The notes under the pieces: generated by a model
Told to the model about the DNA's origin: nothing
What the model saw: only the letters and a program-made list of their open reading frames with translations
Database searches by the model: none
Assembly (NCBI GenBank): GCA_949752735.1
Contig: OX457037.1
Span: forward strand, 71,973,329 to 72,037,328
From: Lumbricus terrestris
Taxonomy: Eukaryota; Annelida; Clitellata; Crassiclitellata; Lumbricidae
DNA length: 64,000 bases
Direction of reading: 5' to 3'
Position numbers and translations under genes: made by a program
In this document: in pieces, positions 13,101 to 43,572 of the stretch
How positions within the stretch are numbered: position 1 is the stretch's first letter
Layout: every line of letters begins with the position of its first letter

Positions 13101-16100
13101 GCCGACAATATTCTTGATGAAGTCATTGACCGCTAAGGCTGTATGCGAAGCTTTGATGAAGCTGTTCATGGATGTGGGAGTTCCGTCAGTAATCACGAGC
13201 GATAGAGGGACGAATTTTACAGCCAGTCTAACAAGAGAATTTCTGAAACTGATGGGGTGTTGTCCTCGATTCGATTCGCCAGGACATCCAGAAGCGGCAG
13301 GATTGGTGGAGAGATGGAATCAAACGTTCAAGAAAATGATTCATCATGTCGTTGTGGAAAATCCGAGACAGTGGCATAAAATTATTCCATTTACAGTCTG
13401 GGCATTGAGAGAAGTGCCTAATGCAACTACAGGAGTGGCACCGTATTTGCTGGTCTATGGAAAGTTGCCGAGAGGGCCACTCACCATCCTTAAAGAAAGC
13501 TGGACCAAAGAAATAAATCTACCACCGAACATTGGAGTGCAACCGGCAAAATACCTGAAGAATTTAAGAGCAGACATGGAAAAGGCCTTGACATTCGCCG
13601 AGAGTTGTGCTGAAGAAAAGCAAAAACAGTACGCCAGTCAATACAACAAAAGAGCAAAAGATAAAGAATTCGAGCCAGGAGAGAACGTCATCGTGCTGTA
13701 TCCAACGTCAACCAATAAATTGATCTCCCGATGGCATGGTCCATGCACGGTCCTGCAAAGAAGATCCAAATATTCGTATCTGGTGGACATGAACGAAAAC
13801 GGTCGACGGATTATTCATGCTAACAAGATGAGGAAGTTCATTACGAGAACATTGTCTTGTGGTCTGATCGTGGAAGAGGATGACGAATTTGGATCAGTGG
13901 TAGAAATACCGCTGAAGGAAGACTATTCAGAGACAAAACAGAAGTCACTTCAATTGGATTACGAACAAATTGGACATCTGACCAGCGAACAGCAGAAACA
14001 ATTACTTGATGTACTGAATCGATATGCAGACAGATTTTCAGACCAACCTGGACTATGTACATTAGTAGAACACGAAGTGGTGCTGAGACCAGACTTTCGA
14101 GAAAAAGAATTCGCGGCATATCGAATACCACTAATATACCGAGCAGAAGTGGAAAAACAAATACAAGAGATGCTGAAAGAAAACATCATTCAACCATCGT
14201 CAAGCAGAATGGCAAGTCCACTTGTCATTGTCAAAAAGAAGAATGGATCCTTGAGACTGGCTTGTGACTACAGATACATTAACTCTTTTACTGAAAATTG
14301 CCGATATCCTATGCCAATCGTCAACGATGTCTTGAGCAAAGTTGGAAAATCCAAGTTCATTTCTGTTATGGACTGTCGCAGTGCATATTGGACTTGTCCT
14401 GTGAAAAAGAGTGACCAATGGAAGACTGCGTTTGTTACACATAATGGACTGTATGAATTTACGCGTGTTCCGTTTGGAATGATTAACTCTGGACGGACTT
14501 TTGTAAAAGCGATAAATATGATTTTGCAACCGATTCATGATTTTACTGAACCTTATGTTGATGACATTGCAGTGCATTCTAATGATTGGGACATTCATTT
14601 AAGACATTTGGAATTATTTTTGAAACAAATAAGACTGCATAATGTAACATTGAACTTGAAGAAATGTGTGTTTGGTAAGAGTGAGGTGAAGTTCATCGGT
14701 CACCTCATAGGATCAGGGAAGAAGATGATGAATCCAGATAGGATTGACAGTTTAATTAATTTGAAGAAACCTGAAACCAGGAAGGAAGTGAAGCAAGTCT
14801 TAGGATTTTTTGGGTTTTACAGACAGTTTATTTGTAATTTTGCTGAAATTGCTAAACCATTGACAGACTTGACCAGCAAGAAAGTACCTGAGAACATTAT
14901 TTGGACTGATGCACATCAGAAATCTTTTGATTCCCTTAAACAGATTGTCTTATCAAATGTGATTCTATATATGTTTGAGGTTGGGAAACCTTTTAATTTG
15001 TACTGTGATAGCAGTGATTTTGCTGTGGGAGCTGTCCTGTCACAGGTGGACAATGAAGGGATAGAACGTCCCGTTTCCTTTATAAGTCAGAAGCTGACAG
15101 ATACTCAGAGGAGGTGGGCGACGATTGAGAAGGAAGCCTATGCAATCATATGGGCTTTAAACAAGTTGAAAGAAATTCTTATTGGTTCTAAAATCAATGT
15201 GTTTACAGACCATAATCCTTTAGTTTATTTGACTGAATCAATGTCGAAATCTGCTAAATTAGTCAGATGGTCTTTATCATTGCAAAATTTTGACATTCTG
15301 TTGAACTATAAGAAAGGTAAATTGAATGTAGTAGCTGATTGTCTGTCTAGATTGTAGTGTAAGATATTTTATGATGTATTATGTTATGGACTATTTGCAT
15401 TGTTTAGTTAAGGTACGTTCGCTAATTTTTATAGATAATTAGCTCTCTTTAAAAGAAAGGAGGGAGGTAATGTGAGCTAATTTTGTATAGTCTATGTGGT
15501 CAGTTGATGTTTAGGCGTACGAATAGACCAGCTCAAGGTCAGCGTCTAGACAGTTAGGCCTGCAGGTGACAGACTGGCGGGAAAGTTGGCGCGGCTCGGC
15601 CGACCGTCGCCGGAGAGCGCGAGAGAGAGAGATAGGCAGACAGACAGACGGACAGATAGACGGAGAGAGGCAGATAGAAGGACAGAGCGGCAAGGGGAAG
15701 AGTGTACGCCCGGACAGTGAGATAAGTTGTAGAAGAAGGAGTTGGTAGTAGAGAGTAGAAGACGTTTTAGAGAACAGTGGAGTTAGATAATAATAGTTGC
15801 GTTGCTGTCGTAGAATTCAAGCGTTTGTCGTCGTTGATGCCTTGTTGTGTTATTTGCGTTGTCATGAAAGAAGAAGAAAATACAAGAAACAGAGCTTTGT
15901 TGTAATTGAACAAGTTAAGAACTTTAGAAACTTATACACTAGCTTTAGATACCGAAATACAGTGACTAGGTTAGGCGTAGGCTGCGCTACTGAACACAAG
16001 GAAAAACTGGAGAAAACTTTGAAGGTCAATAGAAGGTTGACCAGTCTAGTCTGTGCTTGCCAATAAGTGGCTGGACGGCGTTCAGATTTTAAAACAAGTG

Positions 16101-19100
16101 CATGGACGCCGTCCATGACCGTCCAGGCACACTTTAAGCCCTGAAAGTATATCAACTATTCTAGTCTGCAATAATTTTAATATACAAATAAATAGTTTAC
16201 CGAACGTGCATTAATGCATGTGTTATGACGCAGGCATTGTAAGAGCAAATTTCATAGTTTGTCTCACTGCATGCTTACTGTTTCACTGATCAAGTAGGCC
16301 TATATTAATATGCAATGGGTGAGTAGGCCATAATATCTAATGAATGAATCTGGTGCCCACTGCCAAGTCATTTACTGACTTATTTGATGTTGAGCAGCCG
16401 ATATCGCCTTGTTAGGAATCACGTAAAAGGGTGACAATGCTAAAACTGAAATGTATAATGTATAACTGTAGGCCTATTTAATGGAAGACTTTATGTCTGT
16501 TCCTTTCAGTCAGAAGCTTCGGATCTCAATGATAGGAAATCGACCGATGTTCATATGAATTCTGAATACAAGGTAAACTGAATAAATATTAGCGTCTGTG
16601 ATAGTATGATAGACCTACATGTATGTCACAACTCATTCCATCGTACAAATACAGATAAATATAATAATTTTTCGAAATTGTCAGAGCCGTCATTTCACAG
16701 TTTGCATAATGCATTATGGTTTCCAGAGTTGGCAGTCCAACGTTACACAGGTAAGCTGCAGGATTACCGATAGATCTAATTTTTGTATATAAGAAGACTA
16801 ACTCACATGATTGATGATTCGCAGTGCATCTGTTGACGTCGCATGATTATGTAAGCGGGTTCCACTGTCTATACATACGCCTTATGCCTGGCATTGTCTG
16901 GGGTTGCTCAGATGCGTTTTATCGCTACTTTCAAACCGTTATTCAAAACGGAGGATGGTTCGGCAGCGCTTCCGAGTAGTAATCTTGAAGAGGCGCTATA
17001 TGAGTCTTCGTAATGAATTAATGAATCTAGACACTTATAGAATCTCACACGATCACTCTAGTCTGTGCTAAGAAATTATGTTAAGTTACTTGTTTTTGAT
17101 TAGGTCTATATTGTTTTCAATAAAACTGTGTTGCTATTGTTCTTCAGTCGGCGATTGTCATCGAAGACAATGATCAGAATACTGCTTTTGTCCGATTGCA
17201 GACATTGACAAAGTTTGACGTCTTCGTAAGTGCTTTGTTCCGAATGATAGGCTACCCCACGCAATACAAACGTTCAACAGCCTGACTTGCAGTGGCGGCG
17301 TCAGGGGGAGGCAAAGCCCCCAAAAGGTCATCAGGTTTTTTTGCACAGGGAAAATTAAATATTTTCATGAGATTTCGACCAAACGACTAAAAAAAGGTCG
17401 TCAGCTTTTTTTGACCGGAAACATTATATATTTTCTTGAGATTGTGTGACCAAATGACTAATAAAAGGTCATCAGAAATTTAGTCGAATGAAAATGGAAA
17501 ATTTCCTCCGCGATTCGTCCCTCTCAACCAGCCGCCTCCAAAACTGAAATCTTGGCGCCGCCACTGCTGACTTTGTCATGTCTTATCTTGGTTTAAAATT
17601 CCTTAATTAACATTTTCTTCCATTATGCAGACTAGTGTATAAATATGCTAATCATTGATTTATGCCGTCTAATAGAAAGTGTGAAGATGAGACGGTGAGG
17701 TAGAGGACTGGTCGCTAGCCCTCAAATGCCGAGACTGAGAAAATAACGTCGCTCAACTCCACACACATTGACTGACAAAGTTTGATCTTGTGACATCTGG
17801 CTCGAAAATTTCTGCAGACTTTTCTAGTCAAATTTTCCAATAAGTTTTTCTCCCTGAGCTCACCCAAAAACACACAATGACAATGTTGCCTTTTTATCAG
17901 ATTTTACTGCACAACCTTTCGTTACATTCCGGTCCTCCATGGTAAATTACCATAATCAAATGACAGTGACCTTTTTACTGTCTTTCACTGCACGCGATTG
18001 CTTGCACAGCTGCACAAATTCATTTACAATTGCACATTTTATGTCCAACTACAAGTTTTAAAAAGCTCTTGTTTGTTTCGTCGTAGGGTCTGTCTTATCT
18101 CGTCTTCAGCAGTCAACCGAGTCTCAGTCTCGTTAGCAACGGAGCCGAATGCATCATGATCAGCAAACAGTTCTACCTCGACAACTGCACTCAACAGCGC
18201 AGAGATCAATTGCGCTTCGAGGTATACACCTACATTATATCCGACTACTAACAATAATTATGCACAATCATGTATGTAATAATTGTAATATTAATTTTAT
18301 GTCCGTGCTGGATGTTTATCTGTTTTAAGATGGTTGACATGAATTTAAAATTCAACCCGCAGTCCGCTTGCCCGAGAGTCGAATGCTGGACGGAACGCGT
18401 TTTCTCATATTATCCCAATGGCCTCGGCTACTTATATTCGGATTTCGGAACAATTCGGAGCGGATCTATTACGTTTTGTGCTTAGGCCTAAACAGAAGTT
18501 GGATTGATAAAAATGGTCTTGCCTGCATAGAAGTAAGATTGACGAAGATATTGTTGCCTGAATAAAAGTTGGATTGATGGAAACAATTCTCGCTTCAATA
18601 GAAGTTGGATTCACGGAAGCAATTGTTGCTTAGCCTAAATAGAAGTTGGATTGATGATAATAATTCTTGGTCACTCCGTTGGGATATAACTATGGGTAAA
18701 CGTTGGCAGCACGGCCATGGACCATGATAGTTCACCCCAACGTTTATTATGCGGAAATTTGCATCTCCGCTACGGTTTAAAAACAACGCAGCGCCTATAA
18801 TTAGTGAAAAAAATGAAAAAGAAAATATTCATGGGATGGTGGTCATGTTCTTAGAGCGTATACAGTGCGATTGCAACGCCACATGCGACAGTGAACCGAG
18901 TTAAGTTTATTGCTCTTCTTACTTCAAATTTTCTTCAAATTCTGCTTCTCTCTATTTCGCTTGACTTTTGAATACATTCATGCAAAGCTTATGTTGTGCA
19001 GCTGTTCTCATGTTGACTGTCTTAGGTGTCTCCTTATCCGACGGATGAGAATCTGAAGATCGGTTTAGAGGAGAGATTGAATTGGTTGAACTATAAAGAG

Positions 19101-19133
19101 AACGTCATCGATGAACTATGCTCCAAGAGATAG
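7175..19133 (+). CDS. CNBD2-like cyclic-nucleotide-binding-domain protein, seven 3' exons
   Basis: Exons I can phase: 7175-7368, 7936-8177, 16510-16572, 16727-16750 (24-base microexon), 17148-17225, 18087-18221 and terminal 19026-19133 (stop TAG). All have AG/GT borders; phases agree throughout (phase 1 at 7368/7936, phase 0 afterwards). The first exon holds the start of a cNMP-binding beta-roll (RRGSVIVKN, then SDWLYVVKSGSVSVLKKL). The second is a Ser/Arg-rich insertion. The later ones resume the roll (FDVF/GLSYLVF, SLVSNGAECIMISKQFY), and the terminal exon begins VSPYPTDENL. Known of the family: CNBD2-type proteins bind cyclic nucleotides and are linked to sperm motility; whether this copy binds ligand is unknown. 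The 5' exons and start codon were not found. The long second intron carries the Gmr1-like element. It is convergent with the CARD-NHL gene. Confidence 0.68.
7478..7563. repeat. 9-bp tandem repeat (CTAAACATC-like)
   Basis: About ten imperfect copies of a TCTAAACAT unit in the intron after the first recognised CNBD2-like exon. Confidence 0.85.
7630..7730. repeat. Short dispersed repeat, LINE-tail-like
   Basis: The block AAGCCAAGCGCGGG...TTATTCACGAGCGCTGCGTTG also occurs at about 23170-23240 and 55250-55320. A related block at 35240-35285 is the 3' end of a minus-strand LINE, so these are probably LINE 3' remnants on the - strand. Confidence 0.4.
8625..9195 (+). repeat. 5' LTR of the Gmr1-like element
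   Basis: Starts TGTGAG and ends near GGTTGAC(A). It is offset from the 3' LTR by a constant 6846 bases at both ends, so there is no net indel. It contains a purine-rich GACAGACAGACGGACAGA tract. Confidence 0.92.
9200..9217 (+). promoter_or_regulatory. Primer-binding site, tRNA-Leu type
   Basis: TGGTGGCAGCGGTGGGAT is complementary to the 3' end of a eukaryotic tRNA-Leu acceptor/T-arm (ending ...CCGCTGCCACCA), from memory of that tRNA. It lies four to five bases after the LTR, as expected for minus-strand priming. Confidence 0.8.
9257..9436 (+). repeat. Ten 18-bp tandem repeats in the retrotransposon leader
   Basis: The unit is TTGGAGGAATATTTTCAG with a few substitutions, repeated exactly ten times between the PBS and the gag start. 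The 18-base period keeps a frame open (LEEYFQ repeats), but the gag start lies downstream at 9721, after stops in that frame. Confidence 0.95.
9721..15357 (+). CDS. Gag-Pol polyprotein, Gmr1-like, 1878 aa
   Basis: Single intact frame. Residues about 95-355 are a highly charged Glu/Arg/Gln coiled coil. About 380-545 is the capsid region, whose C-terminal part (about 455-545) resembles SCAN domains. A CX2CX4HX4C zinc knuckle is at 641-654. An aspartic protease with DSGT is at 765-768. The integrase has an HHCC finger (H1031, H1038, C1068, C1071) and a D1101/D1161/E1197 triad with D35E spacing, followed by a GPY/F-type C-terminal module. RT has YVDD at 1612-1615 and RNase H uses D1763, E near 1805 and D1830. 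Integrase precedes RT, as in Ty1/copia, while the RT is gypsy-like: the Gmr1 arrangement. Gag and Pol lie in one frame, so no recoding signal is needed between them. All catalytic residues are present, so the element may be active. Confidence 0.95.
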   Translation: MEKLTEQKQASIKKMSSDRLIKLLIEEGLDVEEVEEMSRENLMGALAEVWLKKEAEEKGAVGGVEEKPIEKPPAPMSMEALMQFMMMREEQRRQEEKEKEEQRRQEEKAKEEQRRQEEKAKEEQRRQEEKERKQEEKERKQEEKEKEEQRRQQEKERAERAEKIRQEKEEQRRQDEKERRQEEKVRAEQAERMRQEEIQMQKQQFQLQLEQLKKDRDEAERRRMELMIEYERARKSDEEIRKQQIEEQKAREEDKEAMRLAELQRAEEIRQEELKMEKENLEKAEREREEQLELEQKKLALKEAQLREMAIEKEERRRQLELLQQKIEQEELRREEDQNRLKKRDEDDRRSREESERNRIRESETMVSKIKKIGDAMKHVLPKMPYDMMEVPLYFETVENAFNSFTVEKQFWVKLLLPLMTPRARTVLNRLSFDDLDNYDIVKEHLLKEFKLTAREYRSRFGDARKTAEETYTMFTARLKNLLNYYVRSRRVGKSYEKLFDLLVADKLKECLPAGPLQFVLAKEGTECFEASNVAELADVHVNNRIGLMFQDKPKYEAWGNSSKQPRWNSNNKETGNQARNNEARNDGAPGRQFGQDRREATGDRQMYSRIPVMGRQRENNAAYNYRRESTEQRGIVKKRCQNCQSDRHLIKDCKVPPRMTNLRNRFTRSAENLRVNQIQVMNAPNQSEEQDNRETEVKSVMKCTPQFTIQREIVNSAPIKDTGRETESKDECQRTKKSLLQHVNVEIRGNDDSCHPMQVRALIDSGTEIPVINEELLKGATVEEIGRVHLQCVAGEPIPAKLVKIEVRMSCHNEGGDLKDKGVNIAPYLTLVCASIPAVLCKDNKEKFLLHPEIIAELKEVPPVSILQGELQANVTTRAQSRRREVEEGEEEQLNESLLDDDTKSDDEQSVQEEEEGVTSGSNEIEEEMVACERDDYDDSGSDSEMDTSMRDLFAENTSDERQLADAKKFEEQQRNDESLKSWWKIAEDKGSEFSVVNGLMYKKHQMLDQLVYQLVLPKERRIQVMELAHESVFGGHLGEEKTRERIKLSFVWPRMRRDVVKFCKSCEKCQLKARSLVMDRVPITPIPREDVPFRRMTMDVVGPIEPTSAAGHKYCLCIVDSCTRWPTIFLMKSLTAKAVCEALMKLFMDVGVPSVITSDRGTNFTASLTREFLKLMGCCPRFDSPGHPEAAGLVERWNQTFKKMIHHVVVENPRQWHKIIPFTVWALREVPNATTGVAPYLLVYGKLPRGPLTILKESWTKEINLPPNIGVQPAKYLKNLRADMEKALTFAESCAEEKQKQYASQYNKRAKDKEFEPGENVIVLYPTSTNKLISRWHGPCTVLQRRSKYSYLVDMNENGRRIIHANKMRKFITRTLSCGLIVEEDDEFGSVVEIPLKEDYSETKQKSLQLDYEQIGHLTSEQQKQLLDVLNRYADRFSDQPGLCTLVEHEVVLRPDFREKEFAAYRIPLIYRAEVEKQIQEMLKENIIQPSSSRMASPLVIVKKKNGSLRLACDYRYINSFTENCRYPMPIVNDVLSKVGKSKFISVMDCRSAYWTCPVKKSDQWKTAFVTHNGLYEFTRVPFGMINSGRTFVKAINMILQPIHDFTEPYVDDIAVHSNDWDIHLRHLELFLKQIRLHNVTLNLKKCVFGKSEVKFIGHLIGSGKKMMNPDRIDSLINLKKPETRKEVKQVLGFFGFYRQFICNFAEIAKPLTDLTSKKVPENIIWTDAHQKSFDSLKQIVLSNVILYMFEVGKPFNLYCDSSDFAVGAVLSQVDNEGIERPVSFISQKLTDTQRRWATIEKEAYAIIWALNKLKEILIGSKINVFTDHNPLVYLTESMSKSAKLVRWSLSLQNFDILLNYKKGKLNVVADCLSRL
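15451..15468 (+). promoter_or_regulatory. Polypurine tract
   Basis: AAAAGAAAGGAGGGAGGT sits two bases before the 3' LTR and is the expected plus-strand primer. Confidence 0.85.
15471..16041 (+). repeat. 3' LTR of the Gmr1-like element
   Basis: Same sequence as 8625-9195 by eye. Its terminal base is C where the left copy continues CA, so the exact end is uncertain by one base. Confidence 0.92.
17290..17566. mobile_element. hAT-like MITE (copy A)
   Basis: Inverted ends CAGTGGCGGCG / CGCCGCCACTG. Target duplication CTGACTTG on the left and CTGACTTT on the right; in copy B both sides still read CTGACTTG. Internal ACGACTAAAAAAAGGTCGTCAG-like modules are repeated. The insertion predates the A/B duplication. 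Confidence 0.85.
18500..18660. repeat. Imperfect tandem repeat around AGAAGTTGGATTGATG
   Basis: Four to five copies of a roughly 37-base unit in the intron before the last CNBD2-like exon; also present in copy B at about 50955-51150. Confidence 0.55.
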
Positions 19134-20459
19134 CCCAGCCATGCAGCTGTTGCTTCATAGTTTATGTGTTAAAGAACACTATGTGCTCTAGTTTCGATAG
19201 TTCGAGACAACAACAGCGATAGTAATGATGATGACGATGATGATGATAGTTATTTATTTATTCATTCTAAAATTTATATATCGTTCATTGACAGTGCCTA
19301 ATTAGAGCAGTGGCGTAGCCAGGAATTTATCATGGGGGGGGTTTATGGCCGGATACCCTGTTTTTTGCTAATTTGCTTACTTAAATGGATAAATAACCCC
19401 CAAAACACCTTTTTCCGGAGCCAATGAGGGGGTTTAACCCCCGAAACCCCCCTTGCCTACGCCACTGAATTAGAGGCTTCTTCAGACCAGCCAAGGTTAA
19501 CTAGGAAGATTTAAGCAACTGGCAAAAACCAGATGCATCATTCCGTGGGATTAAGCTCAAGCGGGAGATCATATTTTGCTGGGTCCAATAATCAAGAAGG
19601 CTTGACGCTGCCTGAGAGAGTAGCAGACTCGTCGAACAAGGAGTTTCCACTAACCGAGATGCTTAGCGCTATTAATAGCCTACTTTTATGTAGACAACGA
19701 AAAAATTTAGATTTCGCGTAAAATTGTTTATTCAGATTGCTCTGATATTATTCACAAGTCCACAGCATGAGTCGTTCTAAGTTCTACGGATTTCTGCGAA
19801 CGTGCATTCCAATGTGTTCGCTTGAAATGGTAAGATGTTTAATCTTGCGTGGTAAGCTCCTCGATCTGCAATGACGTGTTTAGACATTCCTGTCTCATTC
19901 TAAGACAGTTTTGGAGTTGCTGGAGTTGGGAGCACCGCTGAGTAGGCCTATCGTGTCGTATCTAAAATGTCATAGCCTAGAGCGACTCTCAGGATAGATA
20001 ATTCAGAGGCGTTTTCAACGCAAAGGTCCCCGGAGGAAAGGAAATGTCTTGAAAGAACGAAAGAATGCGGGGGAATTTCATACATGAGCCTAAGCCCGTA
20101 GTAGAGGAGGAATTAAGCCATTCCAATTGAAGAGACCGTCACAGCACATATTCACGACATCGAGCAGACCCAGCAGAGGAACAAAGAAATCCTCATGATC
20201 GGCAGAGCGTAAAGGGCGAGCAGATGTTGCGATGGCCACGTTGCAGCTCTAACATAGGCCTGCAGAAAATATTATAACGTCATCATGCTATAATTATATA
20301 ATAAAACGCTGAACACAACTGGTCATAATCTCCGATAATTCTCAAAATTGAAATCATCCAAAGTTTCTTAGACATAATTAACGACAGTTCGACAGTCTAC
20401 GTTGCCTTACAATATACCATAGAACATCCCGGAGACTATTAGATGTCGAGTGACCTATT
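19134..20459. other. Intergenic stretch between the convergent genes
   Basis: Follows the CNBD2-like stop and holds the 3' flanks of both genes, a (GAT)n-like patch near 19228-19245 and one MITE. No other coding exon supported. The matching stretch in copy B (51666-53055) has an extra segment near 52270-52500 that looks like a small MITE. Confidence 0.5.
19308..19467. mobile_element. hAT-like MITE, 160 b, absent from copy B
   Basis: Ends CAGTGGCGTAGCC / CTACGCCACTG; 8-bp target duplication AATTAGAG at 19300-19307 and 19468-19475. Copy B has a single AATTAGAG at the matching place (about 51838-51845), an empty site. Confidence 0.93.
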
Positions 20460-20982
20460 ATAGTGTAAAGTTCTCTACCCACGTCGTCGGTCTTATGTCA
20501 CCGGGCTGGGAGAACGAGGCAGCAAAAGCCTGATGAATGCGAGCAGGAGCCGAAGCCTGATAATCTAGAGAATCAGTAGGCAGTACAGTGTGTAGAACAG
20601 AACGATTCGTTGAGCAGAGGTCAGATATTGGAGGGGTTGCAGGTATCTTACCAGGATGCTGCTCGAGTGGTGTAAGGGACATGTAGTCGACGGTTCTCGG
20701 TCTGAGAACGCCCGCCGCCAAGGGTTGAGCTGGGTCCGACAGCTCCCTGCCCTCGTCTGGTTCTATGTGGCCCGACACGAGAGCATCGTGCCCCAATTGC
20801 ATGTTTCTTAATTGGGCCTTCGATCGTATTTCGTCATCGGGCACAGATGTAATTATGGGCTCTATCTCTACGTGATTGGATGCACCTTCTACGCGGTCGT
20901 AGGCAGAGTCATTAATGTTCAAATACGCGGGGCTGTGATTAAGCATTGTGTTATGGAGAGGAATGTTTTGCTTTGTTGCCAT
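20458..20982 (-). CDS. ORF of unknown function filling an LTR-like element, 174 aa
   Basis: Open from an ATG at 20982 to a stop that lies just outside the element, so the protein reads through its 3' terminus. It is Pro/Ser/Thr-rich in the C-terminal half, with no zinc knuckle or recognised domain. I do not recognise it. It could be a Gag-like accessory ORF of a retroelement or a chance frame. The similar layout of the 33884-35888 element makes chance a little less likely. Confidence 0.3.
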   Translation of the reverse strand: MATKQNIPLHNTMLNHSPAYLNINDSAYDRVEGASNHVEIEPIITSVPDDEIRSKAQLRNMQLGHDALVSGHIEPDEGRELSDPAQPLAAGVLRPRTVDYMSLTPLEQHPGKIPATPPISDLCSTNRSVLHTVLPTDSLDYQASAPARIHQAFAASFSQPGDIRPTTWVENFTL

Positions 20983-21296
20983 TTTGGCTTGATCAGTTCA
21001 CACACAAATGACACACAAAGTTTCGCAACTTAGATCACCACTCGTGGTGTATTGTAATTAATTCAAACTCGCAAACAAACAGTCAGATTTTACCATAATT
21101 AACTAAAATTGCCATGTGACGAAACATGTCGGCCAACAACTCAGAACGAAAAGGGAAGAACTTAAATCTTCAAGCGTTAATTACCAGTCGGTCGCTATGG
21201 GCAATCCATTCGCGCCCGCTAGATCACAGCGGTCGGCGCCATACCGTTTGGGCCGCCAACATGTGACACGTGAGGCTAAAAGGCTGGGCCTTTACA
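20464..21296 (-). mobile_element. LTR-like insertion (TG...CA, 4-bp duplication ATAG), 833 b
   Basis: Begins TGTAAAG and ends CTTTACA, flanked by ATAG at 20460-20463 and 21297-21300. Copy B has a single ATAG followed by a different short sequence. It may be a solo LTR or a non-autonomous LTR element; no internal direct repeat was found. It lies just downstream of the CARD-NHL stop codon. Confidence 0.7.
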
Positions 21297-21345
21297 ATAG
21301 TCATCTGTGGCAGATTAGACTAACATACTGATAATATTGAATAAA

Positions 21346-42013
<20,668 letters not shown>

Positions 42014-42087
42014 CTACAGAAATTCGAGTTTTTATAAGAGGATGGAGAAAACAGACGGATTATATTGCATTGTTTCGCATGATCCAA

Positions 42088-43245
42088 AACCAAAGCAAAA
42101 AGTTATATAGTAGGAGTAAACATATATCCTACCTGTTAGTGTCATTGTTCAAAACAAAACAGATGAAAATTAATTTGCAAAAATAAATAGGGCCTACACG
42201 CGGCAGTGACTTTTTCGACTTTTCTTCATTTGGGGTAATACGATTAATACGGGGTATACCCAGTATAAGCTTACTCTATTTCGTGACACTGGCAGAAACA
42301 GACGCTTTCATAAAAGTAGCTTGTAATCTAACCTAACGCATTATTTGGTGTCAGCCTGTCAGGCAAATCTGTAGCCTGATTTGGTTAATATCTTCGTGTG
42401 AGAACTAGTTCTTGTGTGGACTTGTTACAGCTTTTTCTGAGTTTAGCTATTTAGGCTAATTTTATTGAATTGTGATAAACCTTTAAACTCTGATTCTTCA
42501 ACATCTACGTCATAAACGCTGCGTCGAACCGAATTCCAAAACAGAAGTAATGTTCCACGAGTTGGGTGTGTCTTCGCTTTCTCAATGTCCATGCTGAAAA
42601 TAAGAAGATGTGTGCAACGTTACAGCAAGTTAGCTAAGGATTGTATTATGCAGTGCGGTTGTTGCTATTTATTCTAGGGCATGCAGACAGTAGGCCTATA
42701 CTTGAACTGATGAATTAACCATAGAGTAGGCCTATCTATGACTACATCTGGGAAAACAAGCCAGACAGAATGAGCATTAATTTTCGAAGATTTAAGAGCC
42801 AAAAGGTAGTTATGGATCACATCATCACAAGTGCATATGTTAGCGATTTCAAGGTGTCTACAAAATGATCTTAAGGTCTGAATATAAATTTATTAAACAC
42901 AAACTTTAGTCATGATGTAGCCCGAGGCGTTTATCAACAAAACCGATCCTGTCTATCACATCCGTTGCAATAATCCGACGATGGCAACAACCGTAGGCTA
43001 TACTATAGGCTATAGGCCTAAGCTTACACCTATTAGACCTATGTTATAGGCTATACCTTTTGAATTGGTCTAATAACGGAAATCGCTGGTTCTGCAATTA
43101 AATAACAATGTCATCAAATGGTCCAAAACATGAAACCTAGCCCCTATTTACACAATATTGAAAAATACACAAATCTACACCGTAAATATATGAACTTCCT
43201 CAATACCTTACAGACTAGCTGCGTGGGTTTTCCCAGTCACTTTAA
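42088..43245. repeat. Duplicated segment, partner of 1838-2930
   Basis: Same orientation and order as the left copy, with several extra TA-flanked hexamer-type insertions (near 42192, 43005 and 43034-43055). Probably the start of the second tandem unit. Confidence 0.75.
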
Positions 43246-43572
43246 ATACGCGCTCGTCAGCAATGCGTTACTCAAGCATGTTCAAGTTACAGCCATGCAG
43301 CTTGATAGGCCTACTTAAAGTGAATGCGTAACACTTGAATGATTGTACACAGTACTCTGTACAGAGCAATCTGTAGAGCTCACTCTGGCAATCGGGTGCC
43401 GGGGTGCGTGCATAGATTGCATATCAACGATCAACCAAAACAATATTGAAAGGCATTTTATAAGCAGAAAATGTGAACGTCATTGGCCTAAATGCTCAAA
43501 GGAAGAATGAGTTTTGTTTGTCTCACTGTAGTCCTCTGAAACAGAAAGGACGTCTATGAAAATGATACGTCT

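Larger units (their letters stand above)
8625..16041 (+). mobile_element. Full-length Gmr1-like Ty3/gypsy LTR retrotransposon
   Basis: Two LTRs (8625-9195 and 15471-16041) that look identical by eye flank a primer-binding site, a leader with a VNTR, one uninterrupted gag-pol frame and a polypurine tract. The pol order PR-INT-RT-RNaseH with a gypsy-type RT is the mark of the Gmr1 group, described from deuterostomes. Near-identical LTRs and an intact ORF imply a recent insertion. It lies in a MITE inside an intron of the CNBD2-like gene, in the same orientation. No envelope-like frame is present. The target duplication is unclear: the flanks read ACGGT and CCAGT/CAGT, not a clean match. Confidence 0.93.
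8552..16143. mobile_element. hAT-like MITE, split by the Gmr1-like retrotransposon
   Basis: The outer ends are short imperfect inverted repeats (CAGTGCCTAAAGTGTG at the left; the right end reads CAGGGCTTAAAGTGTG in complement). They are flanked by the same octamer AAAGTATA at 8544-8551 and 16144-16151. Without the retrotransposon the element is about 175 bases. An 8-bp target duplication and CAG-type ends fit the hAT superfamily. Confidence 0.8.

Noticed and set aside
8620..16046. Clean target-site duplication for the Gmr1-like element
   Set aside because: Flanks ACGGT and CCAGT (or CGGT/CAGT) do not match exactly; mutation or an off-by-one LTR end are possible.
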